The notes under the pieces were generated by a model that was not told the DNA's origin, ran no database searches, and worked only from the letters and a program-made list of their open reading frames with translations. Source: Lingula anatina (taxonomy: Eukaryota > Brachiopoda > Lingulata > Lingulida > Lingulidae). Taken from it: 64,000 nt of DNA. Positions 51,329 to 61,200 of the stretch are shown here, piece after piece (the first letter of the stretch is position 1; each line of letters starts with the position of its first letter). Made by a program: the position numbers and the translations under genes. Location: positions 1,021,426-1,085,425 of the forward strand of contig NW_019775458.1 of assembly GCF_001039355.2 (NCBI RefSeq), given 5' to 3'.

Positions 51329-51883
51329 GGGGAGAGAGAGTGAGAGATTGAGAAGATGGGGATGCAGCACAGGAGGTTAAATACATATATCACAAACAGG
51401 ACGATTTTTTAATTACAATAAATGTATAAAAACTCGACATTACTTTACGCCCTGCTCTTTTGGCATCTTCATTGCTGACTTTCTCCGCGAGGGGGGTGGT
51501 GACGTCGGGAACGGTGGTGGTTTTTCTATCTCTGTCTTCTCATTTCGAGTATCTAAATGTTTGTAAGCCGGAGGGTCCTCTTCGTCTTCATCTTCATCTT
51601 CGTCTTCATCTTCTGAATCGCTCAACTCAGGCAAGGTTTCTGCCTCGCTGGCTTCGCTCTCCCTTCGCAAACGATTACCACCAAATCTGTTTAATCCAGT
51701 ACTAAAAGTGAAATTTTCCATGTTAAATAAAGTTGGATTTTTTTGCTCTAAACCGAAAAGAGATCCCTTGCGAACCACATGTCCGATTTCACCGTTTATC
51801 GCCGAATCAAACTTCCCAGGGGTAATTTCCACATCCCCCGGGTCTGGCAGCGGCGTTAGAATATCGTCTTCGGTGTCTGACAT
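31358..51883 (-). CDS. CHS: chitin synthase A (complete, 17 exons)
   Basis: Membrane GT2 enzyme polymerising UDP-GlcNAc into chitin. Exons, minus strand: 51883-51444, 51209-50768, 40256-39552, 39101-38946, 38510-38350, 38089-37993, 37661-37480, 37102-37023, 36696-36588, 36224-36071, 35924-35714, 35471-35271, 34898-34711, 34318-34097, 33785-33212, 32907-32782, 32367-31358. Phases agree; 1685 residues. An acidic N-terminus (Asp/Glu run at 91-102, PPAY at 104-107) is followed by WDIFR and many membrane segments to about residue 640. The catalytic core has CATMWHE (708-714), [17 protein letters not shown] (Asp877, 879, 881), [13 protein letters not shown] (from 939), EDRW (981-984) and QRRRW (1018-1022). 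Then come a membrane cluster, SWGTREV (1205-1211), a coiled coil, two more membrane segments ([35 protein letters not shown]) and a basic tail. No myosin head is visible, unlike some mollusc chitin synthases. An ambiguous base at 31366 lies three codons before the stop. The 10.5 kb intron 2 holds a lectin gene. Confidence 0.93.
37292..37311. repeat. poly-C tract in chitin synthase A intron
   Basis: A homopolymer of about 20 C lies between the exons at 37480 and 37102. Length is likely uncertain in the assembly. The homologous intron of copy B has a G-rich run near 62262-62284. Confidence 0.9.
40588..40650. repeat. (TTTTA)n/(TTTA)n microsatellite
   Basis: A pentanucleotide-to-tetranucleotide array of about 60 bp lies inside chitin synthase A intron 2, upstream of the lectin promoter. 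Confidence 0.9.
41032..41039 (+). promoter_or_regulatory. TATA box of nested lectin gene
   Basis: TATATAAA lies 46 bp before the lectin ATG. That leaves a short leader of about 15-25 bases if transcription starts 25-30 bp downstream. It is on the strand opposite to the host gene and marks an independent promoter. Confidence 0.65.
41085..44894 (+). CDS. secreted C-type lectin-domain protein nested in chitin synthase intron
   Basis: Three exons: 41085-41367, 44094-44270 and 44569-44894; phases 1 and 1 match and give 261 residues. A signal peptide ([18 protein letters not shown], cut near residue 21) precedes an alpha-helical linker with one Cys (about 22-94). The C-type lectin domain starts at [15 protein letters not shown]. 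Six Cys fit the long-form pattern: 98-109, 129-256 and 225-245. Typical motifs are [29 protein letters not shown] and FICEK. The sugar and calcium loop reads [10 protein letters not shown] instead of the EPN or QPD triplet, and the usual WND is replaced by EFDDWYC, so classical mannose or galactose binding is doubtful. Molluscan proteins of this build (perlucin-like) occur in shell matrix and in immunity. It lies antisense inside intron 2 of chitin synthase A, with its own TATA box. The third exon could start further upstream, but 44569 joins in phase. Confidence 0.85.
43687..43905. repeat. degenerate interspersed repeat with G/C homopolymer runs and one ambiguous base
   Basis: The segment around 43797-43850 (TTTAATTTCAAGAGGGTACC, then ACTGGTG) matches the reverse complement of 61411-61475 in chitin synthase B, so both belong to one repeat family. 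The copy has long G and C runs at 43852-43881 and an N at 43687. It lies in intron 1 of the lectin gene. Confidence 0.5.
45071..45076 (+). terminator. candidate polyadenylation signal of lectin gene
   Basis: AATAAA lies about 177 bp after the lectin stop codon, a usual 3' UTR length. Confidence 0.45.
51254..51330. repeat. (TG)n(GA)n compound microsatellite next to splice acceptor
   Basis: A TG run changes to a GA run of about 50 bp inside the short intron 1 of chitin synthase A. On the gene strand it is a CT/CA tract about 40 bp before the exon 2 acceptor, so it may act as an extended pyrimidine tract. Confidence 0.9.
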
Positions 51884-52130
51884 TGTATTTCCAGAAGTCA
51901 CCTATTACGCTTACAGCACTTTTCTGCCGATAAAACTTAGCTAACGCTCTTTTCACTATTCGGAGCGATGGCTGATAAGAAGAAACGACGAGAACTCTCG
52001 AAACGGCAATCAAAAAGTTTGACTTGCCGTACCGGCGCCGCAACTTACGTAACTGATACAAGTATCGGGGAGGTTAGAAACAAATGATCACAAAAGATCG
52101 TCAGAGTGTCACATTTCTAGTGACAAAACC

Positions 52131-52144
52131 GACGTCATTTTATA
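52131..52144 (-). promoter_or_regulatory. candidate core promoter of chitin synthase A
   Basis: On the minus strand TATAAAATGACGTC occurs about 250 bp before the ATG: a TATA-like box followed at once by a CRE-like TGACGTC. No other TATA box stands out nearer the ATG. The order of the two motifs is unusual, so support is limited. Confidence 0.3.
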
Positions 52145-54124
52145 CGACATCATCCAGTGGTAAACTTGTCAATGATTAGCCACGAAACTACCGACCGGTC
52201 TTACTCCAACCGGATACAGTGCCACAGTGATTGGGCCAATAAAAAACGCACTTCAATAAGTGCATAGATTATCAGTTATTACGAAAGCCGCACTTTGACC
52301 CGTGCAGACACTGACGGTATTAGAGGTTTCCGTCCAGTGGGACTTTTGTGGCACTGTTTGTTTTGTTTGTTGATTTTGTTGATAGTATAAAAATGCTCGT
52401 GCAGTTATAAGCTTACCCTGACAGCCACTAGAAATTAATGATAATAAGTGTAGACTTCGAGTTCTTAGAATTTTTCTATACAAGTCCGTGCATGTTAGTT
52501 TGATTTTTAGTGTGTGCGTGTGTGCGTGTGCTCAAACAAGTGTAGATGCGGTACCAACAGCTTTCGTATTTGTAGTATTTCAGAAAACCCCCTTTTTCCA
52601 GAAGTCACGGGATGGGCCAGTATTTCGATCGTGAAAAAAAAGAAAGTGAGAAAAAAATCTCGCTTCCCTTATATTAACACACTGAATTAAAAAATCTCCT
52701 GTGTCTTCCAACAAATGTGAAGATCGTCTGTGTTTTAATCAAAAGGGCAAGCCTAGGGGTAAGACATTCTTTGATTATCTTAAACATGTAGTTGACCCTC
52801 TGCGAGCAGCAGATTCGTGCACAAAAAATATCCGCGTCGAATGAATTCGTGTTTTGCTATATTGACAACGAAAAAATTTAAAGGAAGGTGTTTAGAATAT
52901 AGCCATGAATGCCACAATTTACATAAACATTAATTGACCCGTGGGTCGGGAAGTTACCGTTTGTGAACTTTGAGGGTAACGGATGCTTAGGCATTGTGAT
53001 AGAGATAATTTACATTCCGTACCTGATAATTTACATTGCTTTCCTGATAATTGGCCTGTGTCATAAACCTATTTATATTTTATCTATTTAAACCAAGGGC
53101 GTCCTTCCTCCCCCGCCCCCCACACACAACTACCCACACCTCATGTCTTTTATATAGTTATCGTAATCATTGTGACTTTAATTATCTACGTCTCCCTTAA
53201 TTTGCCACAGTTTACGTGACTATAACTAAAAAAGTTTTAAAATGGTTCAAATGGAAGAACACCTAAGAACTGAACAACAAAAAAAAAAGAGTTTCAGAAA
53301 TTCATAAAAGAGAACTATCATTTTCTCATTAACGAAGAAAATCTTTCAGATTTATACGATTTTATGAGTTTCATTTAATGGTATCGAAGTTCAAATCCTT
53401 TTCTCCCGCGGCCCTTCGCCGGTCATTGGGCCACTAGCACGGGTATGACAAAATACTATTTCATATAGATCGCATGGGTGTGTCAGATAACCAGGCTTTT
53501 AAAGAAAGAACCGGGTTTCTGGGGTATTGTGTGCTAGCTGAACCGTGCTTAGTGTTCTAGGCATGTGAACTATGGTATGATCCCCCTAGGGAAGTCTTGT
53601 TTATATTGACATTGAGAAAATCGGGAGAGGAGGTCCTTCATTAAAATAGCGACAATTCTGGGGTGGTGCGAAGGTCTGTGCTTGTAAGAAGAACAACAAA
53701 ATCTTAAATAAACTAGAAAATAAATAAATACGGAGATATTTTGATAGACTATCAAATAAAGAAATAAATATTTAAATCTTACAGCTATCCTCAACACTAC
53801 AAGATATCACAGTGAATCTAATGAAATGGACATTTATTTGACAAGTATGGTGGGGTATTCAATCAGGCGTTTACGTCATCGTCCCCCGTACACTGTATGT
53901 CCGAGTCGTGGTTAAGGTGTTGTGTACAATTCTTAGCATATTTACATGTCCACGTTTGTGGTACAATACGTGTCCAGCGTCAATTTTGGCTGAATCATAT
54001 TTTATCATGGAAATATATCAAATGGATTTTAATTTTAATGACGTTAGGTCGAAAAATTTATCTCTGTGACATATTAATGCATGAGATGAAATCGTTAACC
54101 GAAAATAGAAGAGAGGTGTTATCT

Positions 54125-54399
54125 AAGGGTCCATTCCCAATGAAGCCCAATGAAACCCAAAGCGTTGAGTACAATATAGAAAAGCTGGTGATTATACAAG
54201 TACGCAGGAAAGAATGGGTGTATTAATATGTGTATCTGATTGATACACCTATTAATCAGATACACAGATTAATACACCCATTAATCAGATATACAGATCA
54301 ATATACCTATTAATCTGTGTATCTGATTGCATTCAGCGAAACTCCCAGTGGATTTCAATCGATCTACGTAGAATGACACTTTCATTGGATGCTCATGGA
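54125..54399. mobile_element. MITE-like inverted-repeat element, family 1 copy 3, with alternating core repeats
   Basis: The ends (AGGGTCCATTCCCAATGAA and TTTCATTGGATGCTCATGG) and the block CTGATTGCATTCAGCGAAAC with GATCTACGTAGAATGACAC match the copies at 5414-5665 and 7002-7195. The core at about 54220-54340 carries the motif ATTAATCAGATACACAG several times in both orientations. Confidence 0.55.
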
Positions 54400-55235
54400 A
54401 GGCATCAGTGTGTGGTGAAGCTCTGTATCAAATTTTCAATGATCACTTTATTTTCAAAGGCAGAAGTGCATCGATATCACTTCTTGTGCAAATGTTTACA
54501 TAGGGATAGGATAGGATAGAAATAACGTTGGTCTAACGGGCTACCTACGTCATTACAGTTCTTGGAACTGTAACTGTGAATATAATAGTAAGGAATTGTC
54601 GCTTTATTATACTAATTTATATGAGACAACTGATTTCTAGAAATCATTTGAAATTATATTAAAGGTTTCTCTTCTATATGATTTACAAATACGTACAATA
54701 CAAACATATCCAAAATGCATGACTCATTGAAATGCAATGCTACTAGTATATATACAAAAAAATATACCTCTATATGTTAAAAAAAGCCAAATAGCGTTCT
54801 ATTATATATCCATCTCATACAAAAGAATTTAGCAAAACAATGCAAGTGAGCAAATTCCTGAACCAAGTTCTTAAAGGTACATTTGACCCGAGCATCGGTG
54901 GAGCGTGGATTCCCAGTTACACACATAAACTCGAAGTCGAATAAAGTCAACATGCCAAGGGCTAAACCGAATTAATCACTCCATCAGCCATAAAAGAATT
55001 AAATTAAAAACTGCACCTTCTTGAAAATTTTGGTCCTTTGACCTTACTTATCTGACCTTCTTATCTGAACTGTTCATATAAAGCAAACATAACGAGCAGA
55101 AAATTCCGTTAAATATCATTTTTCGGGTAATATGCAACTATGCCCTTTGTTATTTTTCTAAGATCTACTGTTTGGAACTTAATGGTGACATTTGGTCGGC
55201 TTTTGTGGCCAAACAATTTAACTTCAAATGCACTT

Positions 55236-58200
55236 TTACAATTTCTCACTCCAAAGAACGTCTGTGTCATTATCAGATATAATTTCGGGGATAGACCCAG
55301 GTGTGTTGGCGAGACTAGATCCTGGTGTGTCAGCGGGACTAGATCCAGGTGTGTTGGCGAGACTAGATCCAGGTGTATCAGCGGGATAAGACCCAGGTAT
55401 GTCGGTATACACTCCTTCATCTCCCTCGAACACAGGGTTATCGTACTCCTTGTTCGGCACGACCGGCACATCAAACGTGCCGCTTCCAGAGCTTTCCGCC
55501 GACTCGTTGATAGTCTCAATTTTTTGTGCCTTAACACCTTTCTTCAGTTGAAACGCTCGGGTGAGCTGGATGGCTCTGGCTGCCCCTTTCCACTTGTTAC
55601 GTAAATTGGAAATCTTCTCTTCTTGGAAAACCTGGTCCCACTCATCGGCTAAGCTTGCTAGAGCTTGCTTGCATTTACGATCCTGGTAGCTGCCAGCCAT
55701 TGTGTGCCGCCGTCCATGTTGTTGCTGAAGTTTCTCAGGTCCTTGGTCGGACAATGCCAAGAAGCGCTCAACAAATGCTTTATTCATAGTGGCGTATCCC
55801 TCCTTAACTGTCTTCTTCTTTTTCTTGACGTGTTTTGCGAATGAATTCTTCCTCTCTCTGGCGAAATTGAACTCATCGTCAGAGGCACCGGAGGTGAAGC
55901 TGCACACTGACATCCTGTCGGAATCGTCATCGCCCTGTGGAAGACGTTGTAAGTCGCGCACAAGAGCGATCTTCGCGGCAGTTTGATCAAGTTTTCCAGA
56001 TACGGGTGTGGTAGATATGATGTGCCAGAAGGTCAGCAGACGATGAGCTATCATTCCTAGAAGCTGAATGAGCAGAACCAACAGGAAGAATACCAAGAAA
56101 ACCGTCCCAATTGGCTCCAACGCCAAATTCTTCGTGGCATTATATCCACAACTAAAAGGCCAAGGTATAGAAAGTTTACCTTTTTCTTTTTGGAGCACAA
56201 ATACTACCACCACAAAAATTGCGTTCAGAAGAAAGATGGCGAATGTGACCTTGTTGCGCAAAGTTTTTAGCTCGGCAGCCATGTGCTCCTGGTGCTTTGG
56301 GTCGTTTTCCAGTGGGAACAAGTATTGTTTGATGAGGTCTTGCCAAAACTGTGTCTCTGCCTTTTCTTGGAGAACTACAGGACCTTCCTTAAGGCCCTCG
56401 TCCTCCGTCCACATTGGATTGACGAGTTCGTCACGTTCTTCCTCTTCAAACACTGGGTTAACTGCATTGCGAGAATAAAAAATAAACGCAAACTGAAAAT
56501 TTGAAAATAATGTAAAGATTTGTTGCAGTTTACTAAAACAAAAAAGACATAAACCCACATAATACTTTTCAGGTGTTCATTTCCAAAATCATATACATGC
56601 ACTTTGTAAATGTTTGACTGCAAATATTGTTCCCTTCACACTGCGCGAACATTCTTGAGGTCCACGGGTCGGTATGAAGGGCCACCACGACTTAGTAATT
56701 CACAGCACAAAGTAGTCGCCATTAAACCGATTAGATTTTATAATATATTTTACTGGAACGCCTTCAGTTTTACTGATGTTCAGCGTAAAGCCAGTGGGCA
56801 ACACTGAAGGCGGGTTCAGCACAACCGAACACAACCTACCGGTAAACACATCCGCCTCCAGGATGTCTAACTTTGGAAAGTTCCCGTCCTCTGTCGTAAA
56901 AGACGGTCGGCGATCTTCTACCATACTTTCGGTGGGCACATGTAAATTACTCTCTGCCGTGGAATCTGAGAAACAAGTAAATACATTCATTAACTTCTAG
57001 TAAAAACATAATTAAAGCTAGAAAAGCACTCAGAAAGCGCACACTCCGCCAAGGCAGCAAAGCCTCCGTCCAATGCCGTTTCACCCTTAAATTTTCCATA
57101 TTTTTGATTATTGATTTTTGATTATTATTGATCCGGATCACCACCAAAAACTAACCATCTGTTCCTTGGCCCATTTCTGACAGTTCCTGAAAATTTCATC
57201 AAAATCGGTCCATAACTTTTTGAGTTATGTTGATGACAGACAGACAAACAAACAAACAGGGGTGAAAACATAACCTCCTTGGCGGAGGTAATGAAAAACC
57301 AAAAAAGAAAATAAATATATTTGTGATTTATTTCACGAAAACAATTAAAATGTTCCACCGGAACAAGGTGTTCACCTCATTTAACTTATACTCCAGCACA
57401 GAAATAAAATCCTAAGAAAATGAAATATTAAATTTAAGACGCTCAAAGAAAAAACAAAAAATTACCTCTTCCAACAACCACAACCGGTCTATGTTTCAAC
57501 ATATTTTTATCCATTTCATCTATGCGTGAATAAATGGCGCTCAGCTTTTGATTCACGTCTTCACTGTTGTCACGTGGACAACAGATACACCGGAAGAGTT
57601 TTCCAAACGTTAGTTTGAACCCATCCTCGCCCTTTTCGGCTTTTGCTGCGCTGAAAAGTTTCATCAAGGCAGCTTTGGCTGAGTTGGTTGTCTTCTCTTT
57701 TGCGTTTTTAGGTTGCTGTTTCTCATTATTGGGAGTTGGCATCTCTGCAACCTTGACCTCTCTCGTGCCCCATGAGACCACGTGCAAGTTACACATGGAG
57801 TATATAAATAGCAACAGGTACATACTGGGAATGAGCAGATAATACAGAATCCCGGCAAACACACAGGCGAATTCCTGAGGATGGAGGATAGCAGCCAATA
57901 GAAAGGCGCCAGCCACAAGGAAAAAGAACAAGGCGGTAGGGGAACAGTACCCTTCCTCATTCATCTGCAAGCTGATGCTGACCAGTACCAGCGCCATCAC
58001 TAGGGCGTAGATAGCGGACATAACGGCTGCTACAAACAGCTGGAATATAAAGCATTTGACCCTGCATTCCACTGAACTTTGGTGTTGTGGAGTTAAATGG
58101 CAACATATTCATTAATCAAACAAGTTATTCCAATGAGACAGAAACCTTTTTTGGAAGAATCGTATAAAAATAGGAACTTTCATGATTTTATGCTGGTAAC

Positions 58201-61200
58201 AAGGAGTGGAGTGCGCTTCTTCATGTTTAAATGGACAAAACATACTAACATGGAATTTTTGGTGTCCTTCACAGTTTTGTGAATTTACCTGCATGGATTT
58301 ACTTCAGTCCAAGTATTTCTCATATTTAATGATGCAATATATACGTCAGTATTCAATATGTATTTTCCATCTTGAAGATATGAAAACATAACAAACACCA
58401 ACCTGAATCTTTGTACTTGTCACATAACACAATATTATGTACATTATGATAGGCACAATGTTAATGAAAAAGGCTTTATCATCAGGATTAAAGCCGTCTG
58501 GCCAGATGTTGATAGTTTGGAAGGCTCCTACAACCACCAGGAATATTGTTCCCGGTCCTAAGATGGAGGACACAAGGAGACAGGCTTGGTAGATGATGTA
58601 TAACATGGAGATGTCCTGGTTCACCTGAATAACCAACATATTGCATATTAGTTGCATAAATGTACGCGTAATGTTATGGTACACATTGGCCTTGACATCA
58701 TTTTGTTCTGTTTGTTTGTACCATTTGGTTTGTTATGCCTGATTGTACAATCATACTAAAGTGACATGTACATTGTGTTACATTGTGTAACAGTCGTAAA
58801 TTTTGTCACTACCCCAACATTTTATAGAACGAAGAGAAATCAATGACAATTTTCGTTAAAGTTATTCCTTAGTTTCCGCAAAATTTAACTCACTGTTGGT
58901 TATGTTAAAAGGCATCGAATTAACAGAAGGCGCTAGATGGTATACCTTGACAGTATGTTTGAAACTGAGGAGCAAGTCCATAACGTTAGCCATAGTGGAT
59001 GGTGACCAACGTCTTCTTTGGTTGAAAAATTCGTCAAAGGTCTCTGGAGCGTAGGTAAGAGCGTCAGAAGCAGCACTGTACTCCACGCGGTATCCTTGCT
59101 GTAGCAACAGGGTGCACAGCCAACGATCTTCACCTGCAACACGGAACATGGTAGCAAAGCTGTCAAATAGATGTAAAAATGATAAAACAAACATATGTAG
59201 GGGCGGTAAAATAATCTAAGGATTATTATATGATGTATGACATTTCACAAAATGGTTTTTGGTGCAATATTTCATAATATTAAAACTGCAGGGTAGGTCT
59301 TTCCACAATAGACTCTTACTCCTTTTTCTGGGGATTAAGCCTTTTTTAGTTTTTAACGGTTTCTTTACGATAAATTAACCTTTGGCCTCCTTTTCTGACA
59401 CCTGCCATAACACTAATAATCTGGCAAAATCCCTAAGACTACGCTTAAGCATTGCGTTTTTAACACCACACTCCCATCTTCACGAGATCCCCGGAGGCCC
59501 TACGTGTATAACTGAGACAATATGGTCGACTGGCGGCAAGGTTCGTCAGGAGGTTAGAAACTTGGTTACTTTTAACGACATGAATGTATGATGTTTATCT
59601 CTTTAAATGTGATCAAAAATGGTAAGTATTACAAGAAGTGGATTATGTACTTGAGCTATAAATGTTACACTTTGTCACTTTACCATGGACACCAAGAAAA
59701 TAAAAGCGGCATAGAGGATCAGACCTATATTAATTAGAAATATTAAGCCATATGTCAACAGTCATTTTTCAACATGCCGTCATCTTTCATTTCAAATTGT
59801 TATTCATGTTAATATCAACGTTGCGATCCAATATTCCTCTCCTAATAAATCAATGGAAAACGCATGTTTTGTATTAAATATATTGTGTAAAATAAATTGT
59901 TTTTTATTCAAAAGAACACTTCTGCCTACCTTGGTCGTATTGTAAGTAGTGTACAGCCTCGGTGGGAGTGGTCGCGTATTTCCGCATCACGTTGTCGTCC
60001 ATGAGAGCAGAACCGCGAAACAAGCTGAAACATCCGGGGCTGCAGAGAACGCAACCAATCATATGTTCCGTTGCCTTCTGGAACCAATGAGAGATGGCAT
60101 ATTCGAACTTCTGGTACCAAACCATAGGACCTTAAATAAAGAGGAGGAATTGAATGGTTGAAATAAAAAGAGAGGGGTAATGTCAAATAAAATAAAAAAG
60201 GGAATTTGCAAGAACTGGAAGATACATGAATATATACCCACATCTTTTATTTTATGCCAAGGTGTGAGATGTCTTAAAGAAGAGAAATTGTCTATGTAGG
60301 CTATGCTTTTGCTGTATACTCTCAAAGTAAATTTATTTGCCTTAATCGGCTTTGATTCATCTATACCTGATCCTATAGGGTGAATACGACCGCATGCAGC
60401 CCCCACGTTTTCGTTCCTCTTCATCAGGTCCACCAGAATCTGGACGGCCGAGGGCTGGAAGTCAACGTCGCCGTCAAGAGCGAGAAGAAAGGTGTTTTCA
60501 GCCAGCTTTCCAACCTGTTTTACGTTTTCTACCTTCTGCATCAGGCGGTAACCCAGGAAGTAGTAGAGATACATCACCTGAAATTATTGAAAAAATTGCG
60601 CAGATTTTTAAAATTTGGAATGCGTTTACCTTGACTATTAAACAAGTTCAAATTATCAGAAATAATGTCAGTATACAATAAAATATTAATTACTCTAAAT
60701 TTACCTGACTCCATCTTTTTCTATGCCGTATCTTTGCTTTATCTTTAAGATGAGCCACCAACTTATTGCCACCAGGTAGCTGCCATACAAGACGACCCCC
60801 ATATGGAGTTGGGATCTTCGTAGGAGGAGGGATGGACATTGGGATTCGGTGTATGGCGCTGAAGATGATAAGTTCCACAAATTTTAAGAGTTCTTTGATT
60901 TTCAGGAAGTCATATTCTTCAGAGAACAATTATCTGGATGTTGTCATGCCAAATTTATGTGATAATGAGGAGCTTTGCTACCTCCTGTAACAATTAAATT
61001 AAAAGTGAAAGTGAAAAATAATGTGTATGAATTAAGTCACTGATACTCGTACGAAAGTATGAGTAGTAACTGGATTAAAATGAACATATGTTGGTCAAAG
61101 TGAAAACGTAATAAAATGTATGTTTTGCAATTGTCCTACTTAAATTGGGTTATTTTTTTTAAACCATCTGTAATGCATTATACAGGTATAAAATCAGTAA

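Larger units (their letters stand above)
51884..55235. other. spacer between tandem chitin synthases
   Basis: It contains the 5' UTR and promoter of copy A on the right side of its ATG, and the 3' UTR of copy B. One inverted-repeat element lies at 54125-54399. No coding exon, myosin-like segment or other gene is supported in these 3.35 kb. Confidence 0.6.

Noticed and set aside
51975-52060. Donor-like ACGTAAGT and acceptor-like TTCTTATCAG upstream of the chitin synthase A ATG
   Set aside because: They would define an intron of only about 70 bp in the 5' UTR; too weak without transcript data.
53387-53398. GTTCAAATCC, tRNA B-box-like
   Set aside because: No matching A-box 30-60 bp upstream and no cloverleaf.
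55140-56504. Long plus-strand open frames over the chitin synthase B last exon (and the same at 31677-32464)
   Set aside because: They are antisense shadows of strongly coding minus-strand exons; the opposite frame carries all family motifs.
57125-57358. 77-codon minus-strand frame with repeated Cys-Val-Leu-Phe residues
   Set aside because: It lies in the interspersed repeat at 57030-57295 and is a repeat translation artefact.
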